Source: Uloborus plumipes | Taxonomy: Eukaryota > Arthropoda > Arachnida > Araneae > Uloboridae | Assembly (NCBI GenBank): GCA_038373865.1 | Contig: JAXGGA010001612.1 | Coordinates: 62,001 to 126,000, forward strand | Direction of reading: 5' to 3' | DNA: 64,000 nt | In this document: piece by piece, positions 13,601 to 28,600 of the stretch | Layout: each line of letters opens with the position of its first letter | Position numbering within the stretch: the stretch's first letter is position 1 | Made by a program: the position numbers and the translations under genes | Notes under the pieces: model-generated | What the model was told of the DNA's origin: nothing | Seen by the model: only the letters and a program-made list of their open reading frames with translations | Database searches by the model: none

Positions 13601-16600
13601 TCCATATATTATGCCTGACAGTTCTAAGAAAACAAAGTAATTTGCACATCTTTTGCACTTTAAAAATGCAGAGTGCCATCTTTGAAAGTTACAACTTTAT
13701 GTTTTTGGACTTAAAATTTTTGGAGTAAAATTTACAAGTACTACAAAGATTATGAAAAGCAATACATATATTTTAAACAATTTATTTGCATTCCTGTTTT
13801 TGAACACATTTAAGTTATCATTTTCAAGAAAAAAACCTGTCCAAATCAGGATTGGCTTTTCTTTACTTTCTGAAAAGTCACGCATTTATTACATGCAACT
13901 GCTATAACATTTGCCATTTTCAATAATAAAGTAATATTTTCTAACTTGGATGTTTTTTCCATGACATGGTGGTGATAGTTGTAACAATTTCAAGTACACA
14001 ACAGGGGGGCACTTCAACTAATTATTTCACATCAAAACGTTTTCCTCATTAGAAGTTTTGATTGTTATTTGCCACCTTGCCTTTTTGCTAAACATAAAAG
14101 ACTTATTTTGGTTACAACCATTTTTTTTTCTTTTTGTGACATCTGCAGAGCTGAACTCTAACCTATACTCTAAAGTATTTTTTTGACATTGATGATTTTT
14201 ATTGCCTTTTCTCCCATTTCAAATTTAAAAAGACTCAACTCAGTAAGTTGGTCTGTCTTGTCCCACTAGCCACTACCGAAAAATTTCTTACGAAAAAATA
14301 TTAACTTTTTAATGAAATACTGTTCAAGAAAAGAGCAAGCAGATATTTTTCAACAAATTACAAATAACAATCTATATTGGACGGATGCTTCAGCGCAAAC
14401 CATCAAAAATGCATGATTAATATCAATTTATAATCATCAGCATAAATAAATTTCAACTAATGGCGAACACTGTTACATTAGTAGACAAAAGAGAAATTCT
14501 GCAGTCAGCTTTGAAACTTTAAGATAACCGCATTTACATACCGGTTTAGCTGGTGCAATGGGAACAGTGGTTCGAATTTGTGATGCGGATGCTTGCGTAG
14601 TGGTAGCAGTTACAGCAACAAGATTGGTTGTTAATGTAGTTACACTGCTGACAGGCATCAAAGTAGTTTCCTTTTTTGCTGCAAAAAAAAATTTAAATAT
14701 TGTATTAAAACCAGGGTTGTTTAACCATTGTTTTAACCATGGTTTAAACCACCTTGGTTTAAACCATGGTTAAAACAATGGTTTTAACTAATCATTTTTT
14801 TAAAAAAACCATGCGGTTTTTTAAAAAGTTTTTTTTTTTTTTTTTTTTTTTTTTTCAAAAATTGGCAAAAAAAAAAGTGGGAAAAAATTTCTTCAAATGT
14901 TTACATTTATTTTATGCACATATTAAAAAATGTTAAATTTAGTTTGTGCAAAGTTGCAGACATAAGTAATTAAGAAAATGATTTTTTTGAAATTTATTAA
15001 AAGTTTGCAAACTTATGTTTTTTCAAATCAATATAACATTTCTCATTATGTAATATATTACACTGCCAAAGAGCAGATTTAGACAAACTTTCTTCATAAC
15101 ACATAATTTACATGAATAATTAATATTTATAAAGGATTGTATATGTATTACAGACGCAATCCATTATATTTTGCTCAATTCATTTTCCACGAACTGTCTG
15201 AACAAGAGAAGAAAGAAGCACTAAATTTTGCGAAATTGAAATATCCAAGCAACTCCATTATATTTTGCTCAATTCATTTTCCACGAACTGTCTGAACAAG
15301 AGAAGAAAGAAGCACTAAATTTTGCGAAATTGAAATATCCAAGCAACTCCATGCTTTCACTCGTAGTGAAATTCAGTGCAAAATCTTCACCTTTTGAGGT
15401 GCATTATTTTGATTCAAGTGTAATACAAGAAGTTACTCCATATGAGTGGTGGAAAAGTCAGTAAACTCAAATAAATGAATTCAACGATAAAGTGTTCACT
15501 GAAATTAAGCAGCTGATTACAGCAAAAGCCTCATCTGCAAGTGTTGAAAGAATATTTTCAACATCTGGATTCGTTCAATCAAAAATTAGAAACAAATTAG
15601 GGTTGGAAAAAGTTTTAATTGATTGAAATACGTGTATTTTTTTAAAATACAGTTTAGGGAAAAACTTTCTCTTGGTTTAAATTTGAATCAAAATGTTTTT
15701 AAAGCCATAGTAAATATAAATGAGACAACCTACATATAATTTACAACCTACAAAAATATTTGAAATATATGTAAAATATTGTTTTACAATAACACAAAAC
15801 CAAACTTCAATTCACAAAATATGTAAATCCATTACATTATAAATTATTTTTTGTTATTCAATATTTTGAACAAAAAAGCAAGTTTTAAAGCTTTTGCAGA
15901 GCCATAACGTATGTGCGAGCACTGAATGAATAATTTCAAGTGATAAAAATATTATTTATTCTTTTCTGAAGCTGATTTAGCAGATAAAAAGCTATTTTAA
16001 TGATGTAATTAAATTACAATGTTTTGCTCTTATCTCCTTAAATAGTCAAGAAATGTGGTTTTATGACTGTTGACGATTGATTGATTTTATTAATTACATC
16101 AAACTTTTATTACTTTCTGAAAAAAAAATATTTTTTTCAAAAATTATATTAAAACCAAAAAAACCTGATTTAAACAAAAAAACCTGTTTTTTTGGTTTTT
16201 CAAAAAAAAACCCAGTTTTTTTCCAACCCTAATTAAAACTCACACTGAATTGTTCACAATTTTCAAATTATGTAATGTAAGAAAACAGCAAAAATGACAA
16301 GAAAAACATCATAGATACAAATAAATAAAGTGTCAGTCTTGCAAGAATTATATACACAAAGATATACATATATTATGTTTTTAAATGTGCACTAGTACTT
16401 TAAAATATATATATGTGGAACAAAGAGTAGATGTTTCAAAATAAGGAGAGGAAAATACTCATGACTTTTGAAAGTTTTAAATAAGTGTGCACAGTTTTAC
16501 AGAAAAAACATTAACAGTAAAAAAACAATTGCCCTGTAAACTACAAATAACAATGAACATTAAAATTTCATCATTTACTGTGTGTGAAAAGGTTGCTTTC

Positions 16601-19600
16601 GGAACTATTCGCTATCTTTGATTTTTACACTTGTATTTTTCTTGCAGATTTTCTTTTCATATTTTTATACATTTAAATTAATTTCATTTAGATTATAATC
16701 AGAGCAATTCCAGTTATATAAAGTTGCCGCATCATTCTAAAGCATTGCCACTCAACTAGGTTTTTTCAAATATAACTTTTATTTTTCATACTTTGGTTTA
16801 CTTTATTTATACAGGGATAGAAAGAATAGTGTTTCACTATTGCTGACATAGTACAATGTCTCCAATGCTTTAAATAATATTTATACATTTCTAAATCCTT
16901 AAGGTTCATTTTTTAAAAATAGTTTTTCCCTCGTAGTTAATCAAAAGAGATTATAAAATGTACCCAAGGAGTACCATAAGCCATATATCTTAAGATTATG
17001 ACTGCCCGAAAAACATATAGCAGTTTTAACACATGTCAGACACTACCCGACATAGGACTAAAGCATCAAATTTTTTTTTTTTTAATCAGACTGAATCCAC
17101 TGTAGAATAACAAATGGTTAACTTACCATAGTGTTTATGCTAAGTTTTATTTACAGAAAATTTCTGATTTTTTAATACCTGGAGTAGTAGTTGTAGACGT
17201 AGTACTGGCACTAACGAGTCTTACATAGTGAAATTTGTTTCCGGGTACTTGAATTGCTGTAGAACCAGAGGTAGATGGTTGTGTAGCTTGTACTGTTGTT
17301 ACCGCACTAGTAGCAGCAGCCACACTTGTCAGAATACTTGTGGCACTAGCAGTGGAACTGCCACTAATAGGTTTTAAAACAGTCTGCAAAAAGTATAAAA
17401 GAAATAATAAATAGCATGCTTGAATATCTTAAAAAATAATTGCAAAAATTCAATCTTTTATAAAAAAATTTAAATCACCGTTTGATTAAATATAATCAAG
17501 AATTTGTCCAAGCTCTGAATTTTTTTAATGAAATAAAAATAATGTTAACTGCTACTTGCCAAGACCAGGGACCAAAACAGACAAAACCTTTTTTTTTTTT
17601 GGCGTGTCTATGACTTAGCCGAACTAAATAACTCCATGGATCCTTATAACTGCTTTTGCGATTTGTTGGATGTTATCGTCATAAAGGTCTACAAGTGACG
17701 GCAATACACCAATTTCTCTCAGGTTTGCACTTATTGCTGGACACTCAAAGATATGACAAGGTGTAAGCTGTGTATCTGGGCAATTGCAACAGTTTCTATA
17801 CACCCTTCTACCCTCTCCATCAATCTTCATGCCCCTGTGATGGCCGGTTCTCAGCCTGGTTATAGTTTTTGTCATTGGTCAACTTGTATTTATTTCACAA
17901 GACAAAACCTTAAAATAAAGAAAACATGTCCGGGAAAGTTTCAAGTCTAAGAGATAACTGAAGGGCAGAGAAGAAAATTGATCCTCCAGAAAATAGCAAC
18001 CGACAATCAGATCAATCACAAAAAATTATATTAAATGCTTCAACTGATTGTTTTTCTTTTTTTCTTTTTTTTTTAAAGCTTGGCTGCTTGATTTTAATTC
18101 ATTCTTTGCTTTTAAATAAATAACATTAAAAGATAAGAAATTCTCCAGGTTTGTAACTATAAAGTGAGAAAATCAAAAAACTGTTTTAAATAATTTACAC
18201 AATGCATTTTTCTTCAAATGATGAAAGTACAAAAAGCGACTATATCAAAGTGCAAAAGGGTTAATAAACTAATATATTTAACATTTAAATTAGCTGATAT
18301 AATCACCAAAATTAAGAGTTAAAATGATGAAAAAAATCCTGAATTTAAATAATTTGCTTTTCTCAACTTGAGTACAATTTTACAACACTAATCCTTCAAT
18401 TCTGATAAAACACTGTCATCCAAAGAGTCTTTAATCAATTTTGAGAAGAAAAAAAGAATCTGATTCAATTCAGTTGCAGGGTTCGCCGATATATATAATT
18501 CGATATATATCATGATATATATCCGATATTTATTCTGAAAATATCACGATATTTTGATATTTTCGATATTTATTTTTAGAAATGTGATATTTTCAATAGA
18601 CAAATTGTCTTCGTCATATTAATGATGTCATCTTTAGTATGATGTAATAATGTGATATTCCTTTTTTATTTTCTGATAATAAAATTAAAAGTTACAAAAC
18701 AACTTGAATAGAAATGAAAAATGCCTAGTTAAAAATGAAAAGTTAATCAGAATATGGAAATGTGTCTAATGTTTGTACAATGTGTGCTAGTGCTAAACAA
18801 CAGATGTTTTATTTTTGTTAAAATAGCTAACAAAAGAAAAAGATGTGAAACAGCTAATACTAAAGTAAAGTCACTTAATGTAAATAAAAATTTAAAGCTG
18901 CTAAAAATAAAATAATGAATAACATGAAAGAGTGAAAAAAATCTAAGTTAGCTAGAAATAAAAATATTATTAAGTTATTAAAAACAAAGACGTAAAGTAT
19001 TTTTTTGATTCATAATTTTATCTTCCAAATTTGAATGCAACATATAGTTTTTGTTTTAGTAACAAAATTTACTATGTAAAACTAAGCAAATGATTTAAAT
19101 TTTTATTGTTTTTTATTTTGTTCAGTCTCAGTTTTGTTTTATGTCTTTGCAATGTGATAAAACAATAAATAAGTTGTTAAGTTCTAGTGTTTTAAAAATA
19201 AAGTCAATATTATAGTTTGAAGTATTAATTAATAAAAAAAGTTATGGTATAAATGAAAAAATACATATAAATATTACATATTGTAATAATCAATTATCCT
19301 AATATAATGTACGGTTATCAATAAATTTTCATGTTTTGGTTTTGATATTACATGATAATTGATATTTATGTATATGATACTGTAATTATTTTTATATGAA
19401 CATAATAGTCAATATCCAGTACAGTAGCCAACATCATCATTAGGTTATATAATTTTTAAAACATTAAACTATTACATTTCAGCAAAAATGGCAGCATAAC
19501 ATTTCATTGTATGTAAATTTTAATGTATATTTATGTAGAGAAATATTGAAAGAAACATTCATTTTTAGTCTGTACTGTAATAATACTTATTTAAGGAAAT

Positions 19601-22600
19601 AAATGACATTCATTTGAGGATATAGTTACTATTTAAAAAATTAAGCTTGCGCGAATTGAAAATATCGGATATTTTCGAAAATATCACGATATTTACGAAC
19701 CCTGTTCAGTTGCAATTGGAATGAGATTACCGAAGGGTGGCAGAAGGGCGATTGTTCAAATTCTCTGCCGTGGAATGTGAGATAAGAAAAGTTGAAAATA
19801 GTGGAAAGCACAAAATTAACAATAACCATGAGGTAGAATCACACAGCAAACTAAAACCGGAGACTTTTACAGAGAGAAAATTCCATGGTAACAGACCTAT
19901 CAGTTTTTGAAAAAGCAGCTTACAAAGACTAGAAATATTTTATGTTCTTGGTTTTATTTCACGAACAGGATGAAGAACATGGTTTTTACTACTATATCAT
20001 GCAGTTACATTTTGAAGATTTCCACGAAAATTTTTCTTTTATTTCTCGAACTTAATAAAGAACATGGTTTTTACTACCATATCATAGTGTTACATTGGGA
20101 AGATTTCCAAAAAAATATTGAATTTATAGGATTTTCTCTGTAACGGATGCATCTCGTAAGATACATTCCTTACGGAGCCAACAAACCATCATATAAATAC
20201 TGTTTGTGGAACTCTTCAAAATTCAACTGTATTTTATGGAAATATAGTTTCCATGTTATCCAAAAATTCATGCAACGAAACAAGGACCGCATATATTTGG
20301 AGCCTCTGCAGGCTGTTTTGTGCAGCAATCAATGCTTTTTTTCAACATGGAATTGCCCAGAGGCGGATGCAATCGGATTTTGAAATGTGTAAAAGATCGG
20401 GACTGATGAGTTAAGGCATAAAAAACAACGAAAACGTGCAAATTTTACGCTTAATCCGTAAAAGCTGGCAAGTATGCTTGCTACATTAGGGTGGTCACAA
20501 AAAATCAATTTTCGAATTTCTTTTGCAGCACCCCCCTAAAATGTGCCAATAGGCTAGAAAATGAGATTTGCAAAGTTTTAGCTTAATCGGATAATATTAA
20601 CACGTGCCGCAAAGAGGGTAAAGTTAAGAAAAACAGCGATTTTTAGCCAAAACTTGTAGTTTTTACTCTGTAAAACCAAAACTACTGATCCTAGAAGCTT
20701 TATTTTGGTCTCATTTTGTAGGAAATTTTATTTTCTTTAAGTCTAATCTTATTTAAAGTTTCGAAAAAAATGATTAAATATTTTCAGAATTTTCACAAGT
20801 CAGGCTGCAACGCAAATCCTCGAAATTGCAAGTAACATGGGGAAATTTTTTTTTCAACTAATCTTTTGAGGCACCCCCCTAAAATGTGTCAATAAACTAG
20901 AAAATGAGATTTGAAAAGTTTTAGCTTAATAGGATAATATTAACACGTGCCTCAGAGTGGGTAAAGTTACGAAAAACAGTGAATTTTTAGCCAAAAATGG
21001 TAGTTTTTCCTCTGTAAAACCAAAACTACTCATCTTAGAAACTTTATTTTGGTCTCATTTTGTAGGAAATTTCATTCTCGTTAAGTGCTATCCCATTCAT
21101 TTTTGCTATCATGTCTAAAGTATTTATTTGGCATTTTTCAGGTTAAATCGTAGAGTATATTAAAAACAAGAAATTTTCATGCAAAAACCTAAAAGCATTA
21201 CAATATTCAATAACATTTATTTGCTTATTGTTGGATTTACTTTGTCAATTAAAAAAGGAGTATTTTTGCGGTACTTTAAAAATAAATGAAACAAATTTCT
21301 GTGTTAAGATAGAGGAATTAAGGGGTTAAGTTGTTTCATTTATTTCTAAAGTACCGCGAAAATACCCCTTTTTTAATTGACAAAGTAAATCCAACAATAA
21401 GCAAATAAATGTTATTGAATATTGTAATGCTTTTAGGTTTTTGCATGAAAATTTCTTATTTTTAATATACTCTACGATTTAACCTGAAAAATGCCAAATA
21501 AATACTTTAGACATGATAGCAAAAATGAATGGGATAGCACCAGGGATGAAAACAGCTCAAAGTCAAAAAAGAGGAAAAATTGCGCGACCTAAAATTCCGA
21601 TAGATTTTTTTCCATATTCTGCGAAATTAGTCATGCAGTATTTTCTCTTAATTTGCGCCCTGAAATCGAAAGTAAATATTTTTAAAAGCTCTTAATTGCT
21701 CATGCACTATTTATTTTTAAGTCATTCACAACAATGTAGAAAAAAAAAGGGGGGGTGCAACTTTTGATGAATTAAACAAGTCTATCTCAAGAAACAAATT
21801 CTCTAATTAGTATTGCATAATCTTTAGTTATTTTGATAATTTTAAGGATCAAAATAATTTTCCCAATTTTTTGACAAGGATCTCTAACATTTTAGCTGAA
21901 CTTTCTTAAACTCTACCTCCTACAAATCTAACTGGTGTTTTTGGCAGCATGCCAAAATAGAGTGCATAGTTCGCCGATAATTGCAGGTCATTCTTGAGAT
22001 GTCAATCCTGTTGCATCCTAAAAACATTTCCATTATTTTGGAAGTTGGAAATAATTTTAACCTCTACTACTTTAAATCAACTTATTTTAAGCTTCATTTT
22101 AATAATGAGTGTATTTTAATTTTTTTTTTTCTAAACTTAATGCAAAATTAATTTTTTGATCGCGGAAAGTAAGAAATAATACAAAAAACGGAACATTGCG
22201 GATCCGCGGAAGATTTTCATCCCTGGATAGCACTTAACGAGAATGAAATTTCCTACAAAATGAGACCAAAATAAAGTTTCTAAGATGAGTAGTTTTGGTT
22301 TTACAGAGGAAAAACTACGATTTATGGCTAAAAATTCACTGTTTTTCGTAACTTTACCCACTTTGAGTTACATGTTAATATTATCCGATTAAGATAAAAC
22401 TTTTCAAATCTCATTTTCTAGTCTATTGGTACATTTTAGTTGGGTGCCTCAAAAGATTAGTTGAAAAAAAATTTCCCCATGTTACTTGCAATTTCGAGGA
22501 TTCGCGTTGCAGCCTGACTTGTGAAAATTCTGAAAAATATTTAATCATTTTTTTCGAAACTTTAAATAAGATTAGACTTAAAGAAAATAAAATTTCCTAC

Positions 22601-25600
22601 AAAATGAGACTATAATAAAGCTTCTAAGATCAGTAGTTTTGGTTTTACAGAGTAAAAACTACAATTTTTGGCTAAAAATCGCTGGTTTTCTTAACTTTAC
22701 CCTCTTTGCGGCACGTGTTAATATTATCCGATTAAGCTAAAACTTTGCAAATCTCATTTTCTAGCCCATTGGCATATTTTAGGGGGGTTCCGCAAAAGAT
22801 TAGCTGAAAAAATTTTTTCCCCATGTTACTTGTGACCAGCCTAATGCTACATGCACTTGACTTATTATTCAGAAAACAATTCCCTATCCTTTAAAAGTAT
22901 AAAAATCCTGAATTATGCAGGCATTTCATTCAAAAGGCAAAAAAAAATGAATGTAGAACCAAACATGCAATGTTCTAATTACTTACCTGGGGAACAGGTT
23001 TCAATATAACCTTTGTAGGTGACTGTGGGACAGACATTCTTACTGTGGGCACGCCAGCCGTCACAGTAGTAGGACACATCACAGTTGCAACTTTATTGCC
23101 AGCCGTTAAATTAGAGACTGTGACATTAGTAGCGGGTGCTATCCGCCTCGGAGACCTCGAGTATGTTACTGGAGCGTAAGCAACTTTTTGTGTTGGCTTC
23201 ACCGGAGACAAAAGGTACTAGACAGGGAGAGGAAAACATTGCATAAGTAATCGGACATAAATTATAACGAATATTTGATATTAAAAATGAATTAAAAATA
23301 CTTAATAAATAAAGTACTAAATAAAATTAAAATATACCATGTATTAATTTATTATTTTAAAGGTTTCTATACTATTATAATCTGTTCGCGTCTGTCTGTC
23401 TAAAGCTTGAACTCTTCAAAAACTACTGCGAGTAGAAAATCGATCGAGGTACCATTTGATTCTACAGCTTCTTTTCTGAACAAAATGACCAATATCGTAG
23501 TTTTACGATTTTAATGAATGGAAACATCAATTAATAAGTTTTTTTAGATCATTGTTATTTCTTTGGAACGAGAAAGTAAAACTGTAGTTGCACAATCCTC
23601 TCTCGCGTGTAGAGTTGGAACCGTAGCGGACTCCATGTCTCTTTATTCCACTCAACAATTTGAATGGCTTTTTGATGCAGGGAAAAAGTAAAAGTGTGAA
23701 ACGTAGTGAGCGGCAGTGGCAGCGAGTTTGTTGAAACTTTCCTAACTACTTTAAAGGCGAGAAGCTCTTGAGCAACATCTTAACTTTTTGAATGACTTTT
23801 TGGGGCATTAAAAAAGTAAAACGCGAGAAGCGCTGTTTAGCCAACCGCCTTGGTGATGAGTATTTTGTTGAAACTTTCGTAACTACTCTAAAGGAGCAGC
23901 CAAAGGCTAAACAGCTAGTCTACTATTATTACTTGTACATAAGAAACTGTTAAAAATTATTGTTAAGTCGAGGATATCGTTAAATCAGGAAATCAAAAAA
24001 AAAAAAAAAAAGGAAACGGATTAAACAACAGTCAAACATCGCGATAATAAACCCTCAACGGACCGACCTGAGTGATCTCTATAACCGGGGATTAACTATA
24101 TCCAATTTTCCAACAAAAAAAAAGTCCGAAATCGGTAATATGCTACAATAATAAACATAAAATTTGCATAATCTCTTCATTAACGGTAAAGGCAATACAT
24201 TATAAGTGTGGATTGATAATTAAGTGAATGTTATACGTTTTTTTTGCTTCCTTAAGGAAACCATGCATTTGTATTATTTAAAAAAAATATTTCATTAATG
24301 TTTGTGTTGTTCTCTCGGATTGAGATATTTTTGCTGCAAAGATTTAAAAAAAAAAAAAAAAATGCAAATTCCCCTAAGTACTGATGTTCTAAATTATAAG
24401 CTACTAAAATAGTTTTACCTGTTTAGTGGGTGTTCCTTTTGCCTTTACTTGGTTTGAGGAAGTAAAATATTCCCTCAAGACCTGAGGTGATCCACTAATG
24501 TTCAAAAGATTTCTCGACAGAGTGTATGTTTTATTTGGGCTGGCCAATAAAATTGGCTGTGACTGGGAAACAACTATAGGTGTAGTAGAAGTTGCAGACA
24601 CCGGAACTGGCGACACCAAAGTTTGATTAGAAGCAGCGTTATTTGTTATGATTACTTTTGTGATCATCTGTCCAGTTGAAGAGGGAGTTACTGCTCTTTT
24701 CACGGGACCTTGTACTGAATTGGAACCACTGGCAATTGTTGAAACAACGGGCTTATTTGCGACAAGTGTCGGAGTTGTTCCAGGCACTTGGCTAAGCAGA
24801 ATTTTTACATCTCCAGGTTTTGCAGCCGTGGAAGGAGCAATGGCATTAAGTATGTTTCCCGTTGCATTGACAGTTGGCAAAGTCAAGATTTTTGTTCCAG
24901 CAGAAACAACCCCAGATTGTGGAACCAACGCTACGTTTGAAGTAGAAGCGCCCGGAACGCCTTTAGCTCCGACAAAGACGGTGGAAAGATTTGCAGGAGG
25001 CTTCTGAAATATCAAAACCTGCGTGGGATTCGTCTTGTTTGTATTGACAAGGCTAACTTTTGACAAGGGCGCTTCTGCCGGTTTCATAGCAGGGACAGAA
25101 GTAACAGTTGATATAGGGGTTAAAAAACTGGAATCAGAAGATTGCACTGCATTAGTTATCAAATTTGCATCACTGATGATTGAAAAATTTGGCAAATTAA
25201 CAGTTCCATCGACAGAAGTCAATGTATTCACTATGTTATCAGAAGGCTGTGAATTGAGAGAATTTTTATCGAAAGACAAACTGAACAAATCTTGGTTGCC
25301 ATCAGCTGTTTGTGTTCTTAATATGGATTCGCCAGTTGGATTTTCAGCAGCAATATTCATTGTATCTGGCATTAGGATTGAGTCCTCATCTTTTCCAGAA
25401 GACAGGCTTGACATAAAAGATAGGCTGGATTCATTCAGATCAATATCGGCTTTCGGTGACAACTCTGCAAATAAGGAAAGAAAAATACAGTAAATGTAAA
25501 GCCCAAAAAGAAAAATATACAGTATGCCCGTATCAAACGTACCAAATTTGAATACTCAATTTTTAAAAAGTTTTAAGTGCTACCAGGGTGATATTGTCAA

Positions 25601-28600
25601 AATTTTGCAGTGGGATTCTCAAAGTTTACCGGCAAAAAATTTTGCTGTCCCGTTTGACCTGCCGGAGCTTTTTATAAGGGGAGAAAGATAAAAATGGAAT
25701 CTCTAAAGAGAAGACACACTCTGTTTTCTGATAAGCAGCACTAAATACAAATCAGGAATAACAGGACAAAAAATCTTTTGATATGCTCTTATCTTGAGAT
25801 GTACTTATTTTATAAACTATTCAAAACATTCTTTGCCCTGTTATTCCAGATTTATGTTCTGCACTGCATACAGAGTACAGCTTAAGTCTTTTTTTTTTTT
25901 AATAAAAATAACATTTTTCCCTTTATCTCCTCCTAAAAATCACAGGCGCGTCATGTGGAAAAAAAAAGCAATGATGGTAAGCTTCAAGAATTCAGCTGCT
26001 AAATCTTGCAAATATCGCCGTCACAGCGCTTAATTTTTTTTCCAATCAACTGTTCAAATTGAGTACGTTTGATTTGGACACACCGAACATAAAATATATG
26101 AAATCAATGGCTGCAACATTAAAATGTTTGAGTTAATATTCTATAACAGTGATTCCCAACCTTGGGGCAATTTGGCTCCTCAAAGGGGCGATAAATTCTT
26201 AAGGGAAGATAGGGGGGAGATGGATAGATATTTCTATTTAGAAGAGAAAACAGTAGTAATAAAAGAGTAGCGAAAATCAAAATTGTAAACATGTACGAAA
26301 ATGGTTGTTCAGAATTCAGACAATTAATCACAAATTAAGAAAGAAACAAGTTAAAGTTTAGAAGCTTCCTTCTTGATGAACCCAAGGAATTATTTTGTCA
26401 CTCATTGTCAATTTTTTGAATTTTCAGATTTTCAATTTACTTTAGTTCAAATTTAAATTTAAGTTTTAAATGATTTCGATTACCCCAGATTCCAGTGTAG
26501 AAAAGAAAATAATTTCTTGTAAAATGTACTCATGTTTTTTTGAAAAGTATGTCGATGATCTTAGTTAAATGTTACCCATCAGATGCTTATTAGTTTGATT
26601 AGTATAAGAAAAAAAAGGTATTTTATTTATTTATTTATTAATATTTTTAGTTTAAAAGTGATTGGTTATAATTGTTATATTTTTAATAATATTGAATGTT
26701 CACTTGCGCCAACTTAAGGTTATTTCGAGGAAGAAAGGGTGATTGGTGTCGGTCAGCGCCTTGAAGGGGGCGATGAGCTCAAAAAAGTTGCAAAACACTG
26801 TGTTCTATAAGGTTCAATTATTATTGGCAAGGGCCATCATTGTTCATAATTTTTATTCAAGATATTTTCATAATTTTTATCTACTATCTTTAAACGAGCA
26901 ATTCTTGTATATATATTTATTTATTTATATTTTGGATCTCGAAAACGGCTCTAACGATTTCGATAAAAATTTGTATTTAGATAAAGTTTTGGTTTTTGAG
27001 TTCATCTACGTCGGCGTTTTTTCTGTAAAAACGTGAGTTTTCACAAAAACCCTGTTTTTTTTGTGCCTTCATTGAAAGTTTGAGAAGCTTTCTTTTCGCC
27101 ATTTTCTTCATGATTACTTTCATTGTTACTGTTTCATAGCAACCACGTTTAATTATAACAATGGATTTCATATTTAATCACATCAGCCGTTACCATCGAA
27201 ACTCAAAATCGGAGTTTCGATGGTAACGCATCAGCGTAAATTAAAATTTTTATGGTATTTGGCAAATGAGTTTTGGCAACATGTTAAAATTGTTATTGTT
27301 TTTGAAGAGATCGATCACAATAAAGTTAATTTGGGGCCGAATTCAAGTGAAATACCATTGCAATCGCTTCGAGGCGATCGCAATCTAGACAGAAATTGCA
27401 ATCGTTACTGGAAGTCGAATTACGATAGAATAGCATCTCGTAGCGATTGTAACGTTTCACTTGAATCTAAATTTGGGAATTTGCGATTGCATTGGTGAGT
27501 TGCCATCAACCGTGTTTCACTTGAATTCCGGCCTAAAATACGTCTGTTTTAAATGCATAATTGCAACTAACGGCCTAAAAATGCGGAACTACTTTGATGT
27601 ACCCCCCTCCCAATCGGAAATTTGACGACTTTTTTTTCTTGCCAAGAAAAATACCTGTTTTTGGCGCAACAATTTTTGTGTTGTTGCCACAAAACTTTAA
27701 AAAAAAACTCAGAAAATGCTACAAAATACAAGAAAATACCAAATTTGGCAACTGCAAAACTAAAAGCTGAAAAAACCTAAATTGGCAACCACAAAAAAAG
27801 AAACAGCAACCCTAAAAAGTCCGTAGAGAGTGCCAGATTTGCGCTTAATTTTTTTTGGGGGGGGGGGGGTAATATTAACCCCTTCCCGGCTTATCCCGAG
27901 CTGGACTCGGGCAAGCGAAATGTTCCATTCTGGCTCATCCCGAGTGTAGCTCGGGCACAGTGAAAATTAACACTGCACAACCAGTCTTTCAAGAATTATT
28001 TCACATGTCCCTTTTATGGTTTCGGATGCTTTTATTTACTATTGTTGCTACTAGATAACATAACTATACAGTGTTTTGAGCTGTAGATTTAAGATAAGAG
28101 TAGGCGCTGAATCCAAAGTATAATGATTTCTGCCATACAGAAAGCCAACTTCGCAGGTAAATACTCATTTATTTAAATAGATATTTTTACATTTATTTTT
28201 AGGAAATGTTGCATGCGAATGATGCTATTATGTTGAAAAAGATATGTATGTATGAAAATAAGCATAAAAAATTGACATTTTTTGATCCGTAATCCCGAAA
28301 TTACTCATTTATTTAAATAGATATTTTTACATTTATTTGTATGAAATGTTGCATGCGAATGATGCTATTATGTTTAAAAAGATATGTTTGTGTGAAAAGA
28401 AGCATAAAAAAAATTGACATTTTTTGATCCGTAATCCGAAATAAAATGAGCCTGGAAGGGGTTAAAGTTGCACCAAAGTTCATCTAAATAAGAACTTCGA
28501 ATTTTAGAAAAAAACACGATTTTACAAACCTCTTTTTTTTTTTAACCGAGCGAGACTTGGTCGCCAGGTTTTCATAATTTTTATTAAAGATATTAGTGAA

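Larger units (their letters stand above)
14712..16231 (+). mobile_element. Decayed hAT transposon, duplication ATTAAAAC
   Basis: 1520 bp; left end CAGGGTTGTTTAACC, right end TTTCCAACCCTA. Perfect duplication ATTAAAAC at 14704-14711 and 16232-16239. Contains AACCATGGTTT palindromes near the left end, a 94-bp tandem duplication (15161-15348) and the end of a hAT transposase gene. Sits 33 bases from the LIN54 exon 5 acceptor. Confidence 0.87.
14679..17178. other. LIN54 intron 4
   Basis: Holds the decayed hAT 14712-16231. The remaining 16240-17178 is AT-rich with nothing recognised. Confidence 0.65.
17384..22986. other. LIN54 intron 3 (5.6 kb)
   Basis: Holds the LINE fragment, hAT-like 18477-19704, an 85-bp direct repeat and foldback copy 1 with its nested MITE. 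No host gene seen. Confidence 0.65.

Noticed and set aside
24648..25493. Two long plus-strand open frames (119 and 156 codons) opposite LIN54 exon 2.
   Set aside because: Antisense shadows of the low-complexity LIN54 exon.
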